From NCBI RefSeq assembly GCF_041429785.1, contig NZ_CP163423.1:2852001-2916000 (forward strand): a DNA stretch of 64,000 nt, given 5' to 3'. Positions 54,068-61,200 of this stretch are shown piece by piece. Origin of the DNA: Fretibacter rubidus (GTDB taxonomy: Bacteria > Pseudomonadota > Alphaproteobacteria > Caulobacterales > Maricaulaceae). The position numbers were made by a program, and so were the translations under genes. The notes beneath the pieces are model-generated. The model had not been told where the DNA came from. It made no database searches and worked only from the letters and a program-made list of their open reading frames with translations. The number at the start of each line of letters is the position of its first letter. The stretch's first letter is position 1.

Positions 54068-54958
54068 ATGCGTAAATGGACACAAATGGGCGAGGAGCGC
54101 GACACAATTCGCGCTATGACGCCTGCCTTTGCCGTTGCGCGGCCCAAGGTTTGGGACAGCCCACTTATTTTCGCCAGCCCCCATTCTGGCGCCTGTTACC
54201 CCGATAGCTTTATCCGCCGCAGCGCGCGCAGCCTGACAGAGCTTCGCCGTAATGAGGACGCCTATATTGACGCGCTTTTGTCATGCGTGCCTGATTTCGG
54301 CGCGCCGCTATTATCCGCTAACTTCCCGCGCTGCTATGTTGATGCCAATCGCGCCCCTGATGAAATGCCGCCGGGTTGGGCGGGGGCGTCTGAAAAATTA
54401 ACAGCGCGCGCCAAAGCGGGCTTTGGTGTTATCCCGCTGATCATCGCAGAGGGCGAACCTATTTATAAAGACCCACTGCCTGAAGCGGTTGCTGCCCTGC
54501 GCATGGACGCGCTTTATCATCCCTATCACGCGGCTTTGCGCGCGTTAATTACAGAGGCCCAAGATAGCTTTGGACAGGCGCTGGTCATTGATTGTCATTC
54601 CATGCCGGGCTTTGCCCCCATGGGTGCACGGCGCGCCGATATTGTACTGGGCGACCGATATGGTCTGTCCTGCGCACCGCATGTCATGAATATCATAGAG
54701 ACAGCCTTTACCGCGCGCGGCCTATCGGTGACACGCAATTATCCTTATGCGGGCGGTTATGTCACCAGCCATTACGGCACACCCAGCGTCGGCGTCGAGG
54801 CGGTGCAAATAGAAGTTAATCGCGACCTGTATCAGAACGCGGTGACGTTAAAGGCTAAACCAAAACCCTATCAAAAGCTCGCGTGTGATTTGGCAGATAT
54901 TTTTGAAGACATCACAACGCAGCTTAAATCCAAATCCCTTCCCCTTGCCGCTGAATAA
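54068..54958 (+). CDS. N-formylglutamate amidohydrolase family protein
   Basis: 296 residues from the ATG at 54068, which has AAGGA upstream; a GTG at 54047 is weaker. The family signature is visible in SPLIFASPHSGACYPDSFI (about 30-48, with His), RNEDAYIDALL, and VIDCHSMPGFAPMGARRADIVLGDRYG near 176-202, with metal-binding Asp/His. It ends with YGTPSVGVEAVQIEVNRDLYQN. It hydrolyses N-formylglutamate in histidine catabolism in some bacteria, but the alphaproteobacterial gene beside cpdR is usually without other hut genes. It reads toward the HTH gene at 55199. Confidence 0.85.
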   Translation: MRKWTQMGEERDTIRAMTPAFAVARPKVWDSPLIFASPHSGACYPDSFIRRSARSLTELRRNEDAYIDALLSCVPDFGAPLLSANFPRCYVDANRAPDEMPPGWAGASEKLTARAKAGFGVIPLIIAEGEPIYKDPLPEAVAALRMDALYHPYHAALRALITEAQDSFGQALVIDCHSMPGFAPMGARRADIVLGDRYGLSCAPHVMNIIETAFTARGLSVTRNYPYAGGYVTSHYGTPSVGVEAVQIEVNRDLYQNAVTLKAKPKPYQKLACDLADIFEDITTQLKSKSLPLAAE

Positions 54959-54961
54959 GGT

Positions 54962-54976
54962 TTAACCCGCCATTAA
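54962..54976 (+). promoter_or_regulatory. CtrA-type box
   Basis: The sequence is TTAA-CCCGCCA-TTAA followed by CC, an exact match to the CtrA consensus TTAA-N7-TTAA. It lies about 220 bases before the HTH gene at 55199 and a few bases after the amidohydrolase stop codon. Binding has to be tested. Confidence 0.55.
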
Positions 54977-55198
54977 CCCTAGACGCGAGACTGACGGGCA
55001 AATGAGCGCGCCTTTGTATCAAAGCGGCACAATTTTAAGCGCGCCAGTTATAGGGTTGCGCCAATTTGACCAAATAGTCGCGTCATCTCTCTCTTTTTAA
55101 GCGAACAACCACCTGCGTAACTGGCACGTCTTTTGCTCCCCTCTCTGGGGAACACGGCGTGACAGGGTAGGCCTGCGCCCCAAACAAAAGAGACCAAT

Positions 55199-55606
55199 AT
55201 GACCAATGAAATTGATGACTTTGTCGGCAAACGCCTTCGTCGCCGCCGCCGCCTCTTGGGTCTGACCCAACAATCACTCGGTGAAATGGTTGGTATCCGG
55301 TTCCAGCAAATTCAAAAATATGAATGCGGCGCCAACCGTGTCTCTGCAGCGCGTTTGTTTGAACTGGCCGAAGCGCTGGGCGTGCCGGTGCAATATTTTT
55401 ATGACGGCCTGTCTGACCGCGATATGTTTTCAGATGACCCCTTTCCAGAATTTTTGGCCCCTGATGTGCTGTCCAAGAAAGAAACAATGGACCTCGTGCG
55501 GGCCTATTATTCTATGGGCCCAGAGCCGCGGAAACATTTCCTTGATTTGGCCAAATCATTGGAAGCGTCTGACGGCAAAGCCCCTCTGCGGTTAGTCGCG
55601 CCGTAA
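55199..55606 (+). CDS. XRE-family helix-turn-helix regulator (second copy)
   Basis: 135 residues. The HTH_3 domain fills about 8-65: GKRLRRRRRLLGLTQQSLGEMVGIRFQQIQKYECGANRVSAARLFELAEALGVPVQYFYDGL. The C-terminal part has LDLAKSLEAS. It is a clear paralogue of the gene at 39992 (same FQQ-QKYE-GANRV pattern and FYDGL end). Related genomes often carry several such small regulators. A CtrA-like box lies upstream, so its expression may follow the cell cycle. hisN follows 52 bases downstream. Confidence 0.88.
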   Translation: MTNEIDDFVGKRLRRRRRLLGLTQQSLGEMVGIRFQQIQKYECGANRVSAARLFELAEALGVPVQYFYDGLSDRDMFSDDPFPEFLAPDVLSKKETMDLVRAYYSMGPEPRKHFLDLAKSLEASDGKAPLRLVAP

Positions 55607-55637
55607 GGCGGTTTAAAACCTCGCTTCCTAATTGGCG

Positions 55638-55661
55638 CATGCCCTGTTAAAGCAGGGCATG
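55638..55661 (+). promoter_or_regulatory. Hairpin containing the hisN start codon
   Basis: CATGCCCTG (55638-55646) pairs perfectly with CAGGGCATG (55653-55661) over a six-base loop. The 3' arm holds both the GCAGGG ribosome-binding stretch and the ATG at 55659. Confidence 0.65.
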
Positions 55662-56513
55662 AGCACACCCTACCCCCTAAAATCTGTCACCGCGCCCGAG
55701 GACGAATTTAACGCACGGCTGGCCCTCTTTGACGCGCTAAAGTCGGCTGCGCGTGATATCACGCTGCCGCTATTTACGGACGGCATGCAGGTTCAAAACA
55801 AGGCCAGCGGCAGTGATTTTGATCCTGTTACCAATGCCGATGTTGAAGGCGAGAGACGCCTTCGCGCCCTTATTACAAACACATTAGCCGATGACAGCAT
55901 AGAGGGCGAAGAACTCCCCGATATTACAGGCTGCAATGACTGGCTCTGGACGTTGGATCCCATCGACGGGACGCGCGCCTTTGTTGCCGGTGTCCCCGTT
56001 TGGAGCACGCTGGTCGCGCTGTCTTACCGCGGCGTGCCCGTCATTGGCATGATTGATCATCCCGCCATGGGGCAGTGTTTTATGGGTATCACCCACGCAG
56101 ACCAATCAGAAGCATGGCGCCTTGATGATAACGGCACAAAAACCGTCCTATCAACACGAGGACGCGACGCGCTATCGAACTGCACTTTGGGGTGCACGGA
56201 ACCGCTGGCGATGCTCGGCCCGGGGGAATTGGCGGCCTATAATATTATCCGCCGGGGATGTGCCTTTTCACGGCTGGGGCTGGATGCCTTTGGTTACGGC
56301 TTGGTCGCCAGTGGCCGTATGGATATTATCATAGAGGCGCTGTTAAAGCCGTGCGATGTGCGCGCCCTCATGCCTGTTGTTCATGGTGCAGGTGGGCGGA
56401 TTACGAATTGGCACGGCGGGTCGCCCGTTAACGGGGGCCGCGTGGTCTGTGTTGGGGACGCCGGATTATTGCCCGAGCTTTACACCTATTTAGGACGGGC
56501 CATGACGCCTTAA
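55659..56513 (+). CDS. hisN: Histidinol-phosphatase/inositol-monophosphatase family protein (HisN type)
   Basis: 284 residues from the ATG at 55659; a TTG at 55632 is less likely. The metal-binding motifs are EGEELP (about 84), WTLDPIDGTRAFVAGVPVWS (about 96-115) and a last one in LKPCDVRALMPVVHGAGG (about 233-250). In alphaproteobacteria such proteins act as histidinol-phosphatase in histidine synthesis. Other monophosphatases (SuhB, CysQ) are possible, but the AFVAGVPVWS string fits HisN. The start codon lies in a strong hairpin. The end carries a 16-base tandem duplication. Confidence 0.85.
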   Translation: MSTPYPLKSVTAPEDEFNARLALFDALKSAARDITLPLFTDGMQVQNKASGSDFDPVTNADVEGERRLRALITNTLADDSIEGEELPDITGCNDWLWTLDPIDGTRAFVAGVPVWSTLVALSYRGVPVIGMIDHPAMGQCFMGITHADQSEAWRLDDNGTKTVLSTRGRDALSNCTLGCTEPLAMLGPGELAAYNIIRRGCAFSRLGLDAFGYGLVASGRMDIIIEALLKPCDVRALMPVVHGAGGRITNWHGGSPVNGGRVVCVGDAGLLPELYTYLGRAMTP

Positions 56514-56530
56514 AGCCATGACACCCTAAA
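56499..56530 (+). repeat. Two adjacent 16-base repeats at the hisN end
   Basis: GCCATGACGCCTTAAA and GCCATGACACCCTAAA follow each other directly (two mismatches). The first holds the hisN stop codon (TAA), and the second holds the stop of the convergent hydrolase gene on the other strand (CTA at 56526). Confidence 0.9.
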
Positions 56531-57533
56531 GCGCGTTTTCAGCCATGAAACTGTCGAAATGGGCGAGGAATTGATCGCGGTATTCGTCTCGCTCTAGGAA
56601 TAATTCATGCATCGCGCCTTTGACATTTTCAAACCGTCCGCCAGAGGCGCGGGCGAAATCTTCATTAGACGCCGGGTCGACAATGGGGTCGCCGCCCGCC
56701 GCGATAATCAAATGCGGGACTTTGACTTTATCGGCGTTTTTATTCACGAACCGCATGGCGCGCAGGGCCGCACAAATCCAACCATAGGTCGGCGGGCCCA
56801 GGCGCAGCTCTGGGATATTTTGGAAATAGGCCGCCCAACTGTCATAGCGCGCACGGTCAGAGGTCAGCTTATTGCCCTCAAACGGCACGGGCAGACCTTG
56901 GCGGCCTTTTTGAAACGGCAAGTCATGCTTTGACATCCCCAAAGCCGATAGGGCTTTGACGGCCCAAATCAGCGGCGAGTCGAGATCAAACAAGCCAAGC
57001 ATTGGCGCAGAGCACACCACAGCCGACGGGTTTGAAACGCCGCTAATTACGGCCTGCAAGGCCACGCATCCGCCCATGCTGTGACCCATAAGGATATGGG
57101 GTTTTGGCAAAAGCGGTGTAAAAATATCAGTCAATGCCGCCATGTCATCGGCGTAATCTTGGAAATCACGGACATAGCTTTTCAGCGGGTCGTCAATCAA
57201 ACGGTCTGATAATCCTTGGCCTCGCGGATCAAAAACCAAAACATTAAACCCGCGCCCAATCAGGTCGACGACAGTTTCAAAATATTTTTCAATAAACTCC
57301 GTGCGCCCTGGACACATAATAATCGAACCGCGCGGATGATCAGATGCCGCCGTCGCCAACATGACGCGTAAGGTGACAGGGGGGCCAGATTTTTCATCCG
57401 AATGAGGGATAGGAACGCGGTAAAACTTGGCACGCTTTTCAAGCGCATCGGGCAAGGGCCGACCATGGGGACGCGCCACTTTGGCCGTCTCAAAATTCAG
57501 GGTTCCCCGCATGCTTTGCCCTTTGAAGGCCAT
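56526..57533 (-). CDS. Alpha/beta hydrolase, lysophospholipase/monoacylglycerol-lipase-like
   Basis: 335 residues from the ATG at 57533; a GTG at 57554 and an ATG at 57512 are alternatives. The Ser hydrolase pattern is seen in IIMCPGRTEFIEKYFE (about 72-87), FDPRGQGLSDR near 104 and the nucleophile elbow MGHSMGGCVALQ (Ser about 153). The acid is likely in AAGGDPIVDPAS and the His in AMHELFLERDE near 306-316. It resembles PldB-type lysophospholipases; the substrate is not known. It converges with hisN, sharing the tandem repeat. A terminator lies upstream. Confidence 0.83.
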   Translation of the reverse strand: MAFKGQSMRGTLNFETAKVARPHGRPLPDALEKRAKFYRVPIPHSDEKSGPPVTLRVMLATAASDHPRGSIIMCPGRTEFIEKYFETVVDLIGRGFNVLVFDPRGQGLSDRLIDDPLKSYVRDFQDYADDMAALTDIFTPLLPKPHILMGHSMGGCVALQAVISGVSNPSAVVCSAPMLGLFDLDSPLIWAVKALSALGMSKHDLPFQKGRQGLPVPFEGNKLTSDRARYDSWAAYFQNIPELRLGPPTYGWICAALRAMRFVNKNADKVKVPHLIIAAGGDPIVDPASNEDFARASGGRFENVKGAMHELFLERDEYRDQFLAHFDSFMAENAL

Positions 57534-57556
57534 CACAAAAGTCTCTGATGGCACTG

Positions 57557-57583
57557 AAAAAAAAGGGCCGTTATGGCCCTTTT
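57557..57583 (-). terminator. Terminator of the SCP2-domain gene
   Basis: On the minus strand AAAAGGGCC pairs with GGCCCTTTT over a five-base loop and continues into a T run (eight A on the plus strand, 57557-57564). It separates the SCP2-domain gene from the lipase-like gene. Confidence 0.85.
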
Positions 57584-57602
57584 AGATAATCGATATGATG
57601 TC

Positions 57603-57896
57603 CTACATAGAGGAAAACAGGCTTTGTAAGCCCATCGCCACAGACATATCGCCTGCCACTTTTAATTTGCCGGACATAAAGGCCATCATCGGATCCAAAT
57701 TGCCCGAGGCCAGCGCGATGAAATCATCTTTGCTGACCGAGATTGTGCAATCGGCGTCTTTGTCTTCGGCAACCGCCTCAGTACCAGAGGCGAAAACTTG
57801 GCCGTCATCGCCAAAATCAAATTTCACAGATTTATCAAGGCCACCAGCTTTGCCGAGGGCTTCGTTCATTTTTGCGACAATCTCTTCATTCGTCAT
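57603..57896 (-). CDS. SCP2 sterol-binding domain protein
   Basis: 97 residues from the ATG at 57896, with AAGGAA upstream; another ATG two codons earlier is possible. The SCP2 fold is visible in KSVKFDFGDDGQVFASGTEAV, DCTISVSKDDFIALASGNLDPMMAFMSGKLKVAGDMSVAMGLQSLF. Stand-alone bacterial SCP2 proteins bind lipids or acyl-CoA; ligand unknown. It is separately terminated and lies between the lipase-like gene and the exported methyltransferase-like gene, which suggests a lipid-handling neighbourhood. Confidence 0.88.
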   Translation of the reverse strand: MTNEEIVAKMNEALGKAGGLDKSVKFDFGDDGQVFASGTEAVAEDKDADCTISVSKDDFIALASGNLDPMMAFMSGKLKVAGDMSVAMGLQSLFSSM

Positions 57897-57988
57897 GGTC
57901 ATTTCCTTTAGTGTTAAACCTATTATCATTTATATGGGCAAGCTTGGCTGATATTTCCAGCATTTTCTGACCCGCTATCGCAGGATTA

Positions 57989-58108
57989 GGGCGGCATTCT
58001 AATTCCGCCCATAATCTATTTTAAAGCGGCGTTCTAATTCCACCGCTGGATTTAAAGCGGCTTTTTAAATTCCCGCCGCTGGTCTTAAAGCGGCTTTCTA
58101 AATTTAAG
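57989..58108 (-). repeat. Degenerate tandem repeat at the 3' end of the methyltransferase-like gene
   Basis: Three copies of a unit of about 30-34 bases (TTAAAGCGGC followed by an AATT-containing stretch and CCGCT) start at 58021, 58052 and 58085, with a partial fourth near 57989. Each unit is palindromic (AGCGG/CCGCT) and each carries an in-frame-like TAA on the minus strand. The first coding copy ends the gene at 58085. Confidence 0.8.
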
Positions 58109-58948
58109 CGTGGCGCGGTCGCTTTCACCGATGTTTTTATACAGCGCTGCATCAAAGCCGTCAGCCTCTGGTGAGCCCTCTTTCGGGGTGGCTGAACGCG
58201 GCAGCAATGTCCAAACGCCCATCGGGTGATCGGCGGTATCTTTGGGGTTGGCGTTGACTTCTGAGCTGTCCACAAACTCAAATCCTGCGTCTTTAGCCAG
58301 CGCTTTCATATAACTTTCTTGCACATAGCCCGTGCGGCCCGTGGGGTTTTGCACCGCCGTTTCAGGCAAGCGGTGTTCGACCACGCCCAAAATACCGCCG
58401 GGTTTTAGGGCCGCGTAAAAATCAGCAAAGGCTTTATCCGCGTAATCGCCGCCCATCCAGTTATGCACATTGCGGAAGGTCAGGATCATATCCAGACTAT
58501 TTGGATCCGTGATTGGCGTCGGGTTTTTACCAAAGCTAGCCGTATTAATTGTGCCGTATCCCTCGGCCCCAACATAGGCCTCGGCAAAGGCGGCGTTGCG
58601 TTTTACGGCGCGTTCGCTGCCCGCCTCTTGATACAGAATTGCGGTGTAAGTGCCGCCGTTTTCAGCCAGATAAGGCGCGATAATTTTTGTGTACCAACCG
58701 GGCCAGACTTCACCGACATTCATACCGGGTTCCAGGCCAAAAAAGTCGAGCGTCGCTTGGGGATTACGAAATTGGTCGCGGGCTGTGTCATCCGCGCGGC
58801 GCGGATGGGCGATAACTTCGGCCAAAGTAGCGGGCGCGGCGACCTCAGCGACAGGCGCATCGGGCGCAGACGTCGAATTAGAGCAAGCTGTTAGAACCAG
58901 TGCGGTGGCACTAAGTCCTGAAATTAAAAGCGTTTTTAGCGATGTCAT
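58085..58948 (-). CDS. Exported methyltransferase-like lipoprotein (COG4798 type)
   Basis: 287 residues. A lipoprotein signal ends at LTAC (Cys22). The mature domain begins LAEVIAHPRRADDTARDQFRNPQATLDFFGLEPGMNVGEVWPGWYTKIIAPYLAENGG, which keeps the shape of a SAM motif I, but the GxGxG is changed to VWPG. Later motifs are DMILTFRNVHNW and LKPGGILGVVEHRLP. Methyltransferase-like proteins with signal peptides form a known group of unclear function, because SAM is not expected outside the cytoplasm. It ends inside the tandem repeat described at 57989-58108. Confidence 0.75.
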   Translation of the reverse strand: MTSLKTLLISGLSATALVLTACSNSTSAPDAPVAEVAAPATLAEVIAHPRRADDTARDQFRNPQATLDFFGLEPGMNVGEVWPGWYTKIIAPYLAENGGTYTAILYQEAGSERAVKRNAAFAEAYVGAEGYGTINTASFGKNPTPITDPNSLDMILTFRNVHNWMGGDYADKAFADFYAALKPGGILGVVEHRLPETAVQNPTGRTGYVQESYMKALAKDAGFEFVDSSEVNANPKDTADHPMGVWTLLPRSATPKEGSPEADGFDAALYKNIGESDRATLKFRKPL

Positions 58949-59044
58949 CGAAATCTCCGTTAAAATAATAGGCTTCTAAATGGGACTTATTGAGCGACGT
59001 TTCAAGGCCAAACCCCTTGCACTGCATCACAAAGTCGCGACCCC

Positions 59045-59072
59045 CTTGAAACCCTGTTTTCATATCCCAAAT
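59045..59072 (+). promoter_or_regulatory. Sigma-32-type heat-shock promoter of hsp20
   Basis: CTTGAAA (59045-59051) and CCCAAAT (59066-59072) are separated by 14 bases, close to the sigma-32 consensus CTTGAAA-N(11-16)-CCCATNT. The start codon is about 100 bases downstream, leaving a leader that could hold an RNA thermometer. Confidence 0.6.
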
Positions 59073-59170
59073 CATAGCCCGAGGCGCCGATAGGGCCTCA
59101 TAAATCTGACCGCTCCGATGGAGGGTCGCAAACCTCGGGGATTTCACCCCATCGCTTTGAAAAGGAAAAA

Positions 59171-59680
59171 ATGATGCGTACTTATGATTTTACACCCCTT
59201 TACCGTAATTTTGTCGGCTTTGACCGCATGGCCAATTTAATTGATGCCGCGAGCCAATCCGCCGCCAGCCAAAATGCCTATCCACCCTATAACGTCGTTC
59301 AATTATCTGATGACGAATACCGCATTGAATTGGCCGTCGCTGGATTTACAGAAGGCGACTTTGACATAGAGACCAAAGACAATGTCTTGACCGTCACGGC
59401 GTCGAAAACCGCCGCCTTGGCCGATAATGACGATGTTCAGTACCTGCACCGCGGTATCGCAGAGCGGGGGTTTGAACGCCGCTTTCAACTGGCTGATCAC
59501 GTGCGAGTTGAAGCCGCAAGCCTGGAGAACGGCCTATTGACCCTATCCCTGCTGCGCGAAATTCCGGAGGCCTTAAAGCCCCGCAAAATCGCCATTGGCA
59601 GTGACACAACAGCTAAACCCCGCAATCGTGGAGAAAAATTAATCGACGCGAAACCTAGCGGTAAAGGCAAAGCTGCCTAA
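59171..59680 (+). CDS. Small heat-shock protein (Hsp20/IbpA family)
   Basis: 169 residues. The alpha-crystallin domain covers about 38-130: YPPYNVVQLSDDEYRIELAVAGFTEGDFDIETKDNVLTVTASK and later ERGFERRFQLADHVRVEAASLENGLLTLSLLRE. The IxI-like end motif is PRKIAI near 139-144. It is a cytoplasmic holdase that binds unfolding proteins. AAAAGGAAAAA precedes the ATG pair (59171 or 59174). The sigma-32-type promoter upstream is expected. It is followed by the 6S RNA-like element and its terminator. Confidence 0.93.
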   Translation: MMRTYDFTPLYRNFVGFDRMANLIDAASQSAASQNAYPPYNVVQLSDDEYRIELAVAGFTEGDFDIETKDNVLTVTASKTAALADNDDVQYLHRGIAERGFERRFQLADHVRVEAASLENGLLTLSLLREIPEALKPRKIAIGSDTTAKPRNRGEKLIDAKPSGKGKAA

Positions 59681-59738
59681 ATAGAGTTTATAGCGAAGAG
59701 GTAAATGCCCTCCCCCCCCTTGAGGGTTACCACACCCG

Positions 59739-59910
59739 CTTTAAACGGTGCCGCGCCCGCCTTCCCCCTCCCCTGAGGCGGCCTTTTCGGGCTCTAAAGC
59801 GCGCGGCACCACCCATTTCGCTTAAGGCCTGTCTCTCCAGTAGGCCTGAGCAATCACAGCGGCCTTGGCAACCAAGGCCAGAGACCCTGCGGCGCCCTCC
59901 CCCTTATGCC
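59739..59910 (+). ncRNA. ssrS: 6S RNA candidate (ends approximate)
   Basis: The region between hsp20 and the dioxygenase gene holds no ORF of note but has a conserved-looking pattern. The element TCCCCTGAGG is at 59769-59778, and about 115 bases later come AACCAAGGCC and ACCCTGCGGCG (59884-59894). In E. coli 6S RNA, the corresponding pieces are TCCCCTGAGCC and CAAGGGTTACAGCCTGCGGCGG, in the same order and at similar distance. GGTGCCGC (59747-59754) can pair with GCGGCGCC (about 59890-59897), which would close the long stem around a central bubble. Inside are GGCCTTGG/CCAAGGCC and AGGCCT/AGGCCT hairpins. 6S RNA mimics an open promoter and binds the housekeeping polymerase in stationary phase. 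It ends in the terminator below. The match is by eye, so the ends are approximate. Confidence 0.65.
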
Positions 59911-59922
59911 GCAGGGTTTTTT
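59885..59922 (+). terminator. Rho-independent terminator ending the 6S-like RNA
   Basis: CCCTGCGGC (59885-59893) pairs perfectly with GCCGCAGGG (59908-59916) and is followed by TTTTTT (59917-59922). The 5' arm overlaps the conserved 3' element of the 6S-like RNA. Confidence 0.88.
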
Positions 59923-59933
59923 ATGTCCTCCTT

Positions 59934-61109
59934 TTAGACCGTCAATAAATTCGCCTGTGTTTCGTCGCGGTGCTTTTTGAGATATTTCATAAAGGGTGTG
60001 CCGCCTGTGCCGACATCCGTGTCATTGCCGTCGGCGTTTTTGCTTTGTTTATTGATATAGCTGGCCGCATATTCCAAATGGCGGGAGCGGAAATCCGCGA
60101 CCGCTTGCACATTGGCGTTATAGGCGTTCACAAGGCCTTTATGCCCAGAGGCGCTGATAAAGTCGCGAAGACGAGACGTCGCCCGCACATCATCAATAAA
60201 AGCGCGGTGCCCTGGCGGACGGTAAATATGCAGCTGATCGAGAAATGCGCGCAGCGGATCAGCCGCGTGACCAATGCCCAAAAAGGCATCCATTGACGGC
60301 ACAATAGAGCTTTGTGATCCTGTCTGACCCCGAAACGCACGCGGGGTATCGCCGTATTTTTCCACGCCTTCATAGATAATGCCGTCAGGCAAAGCGGGGT
60401 TATCTTTCCAACCGTGGATATAGGGCCGCACCCGTTCAAAATAGACATAAGGGTCACAGCGGTCTGGCATGCGGTCAAAGATGGCTTTTAAGTCCCCCCA
60501 AACGCTCGCCATATCCTCTAGCCCTGATTGGACGGCGTCTATATCGCCCTGCTCCGCAGCGGCGCAAATTGGCCCCATCGCCGCCAGCACAGCGCCCGCA
60601 CGGGCCTCTATTGCGACATGGACGAGGACAAACCAGTTTTCATCCTGGCCACCGAGAAAATTTTGAATCATATAAATATTAGACAAATCAATCGGGCCAC
60701 CCCGGTCAAGACGGTCCCAATTATCCAGCACATAACCGCTGTAAGGCAGCAGCGGTTGTTGACCCAAACGGTCGGCCAGCGCCACCATCGGCATCGCCAA
60801 ACAGCGCGGCATAACCGTTGGCGCGTCTGGTTCACCCCAGACATAGGATTGCACCATAAACGAATAATGCACCATGGCCGCGCGGGCTTGGGCATCTGTC
60901 AGCTCTTTGACCTGATCCGCAATATCCCCATCTGGCAAATGCGATTTCAAATGGGCGCGCACCCGACCGCTCGGCAGGATTTGCGGCAAAGCCAGCGCAG
61001 TTTTCGCCGCCACCGCCCAATCCCCCGACAGAGTTACATCGCCCGCATTATGGCGGCATAAAAACCCGCGCTCTGCGGACATATCATAATGGTTTAAATC
61101 TTTTATCAT
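59934..61109 (-). CDS. Indoleamine 2,3-dioxygenase family haem protein
   Basis: 391 residues. It oxidises tryptophan or related indoles to N-formylkynurenine in the family as a whole. The pattern fits IDO rather than the shorter TDO: FLGGQDENWFVLVHVAIEA (about 151-169), RGQTGSQSSIVPSMDAFLGIGH (about 260-281), YRPPGHRAFI (about 296-305), the proximal haem His344 in FRSRHLEYAASYI, and the flexible GTGGTPFMKYLKKHRDETQ near the end. These line up well with the animal and bacterial IDO sequences. It is divergent from an Lrp-type regulator with about 90 bases between the starts, so the regulator may control it. No kynurenine-pathway gene is near. Confidence 0.9.
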   Translation of the reverse strand: MIKDLNHYDMSAERGFLCRHNAGDVTLSGDWAVAAKTALALPQILPSGRVRAHLKSHLPDGDIADQVKELTDAQARAAMVHYSFMVQSYVWGEPDAPTVMPRCLAMPMVALADRLGQQPLLPYSGYVLDNWDRLDRGGPIDLSNIYMIQNFLGGQDENWFVLVHVAIEARAGAVLAAMGPICAAAEQGDIDAVQSGLEDMASVWGDLKAIFDRMPDRCDPYVYFERVRPYIHGWKDNPALPDGIIYEGVEKYGDTPRAFRGQTGSQSSIVPSMDAFLGIGHAADPLRAFLDQLHIYRPPGHRAFIDDVRATSRLRDFISASGHKGLVNAYNANVQAVADFRSRHLEYAASYINKQSKNADGNDTDVGTGGTPFMKYLKKHRDETQANLLTV

Positions 61110-61200
61110 GGCTGTCTCCTATTACCTCAAAGCCATAATATGCGGCGCAGTGCCGAATTTCCTTGTTATTGCCGTCAAAAATCCTGTATTCACGCAATCT

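Noticed and set aside
58021-58281. Minus-strand frame across the tandem repeats
   Set aside because: It arises only from the repeated AGCGGC units in a shifted frame of the methyltransferase-like gene.
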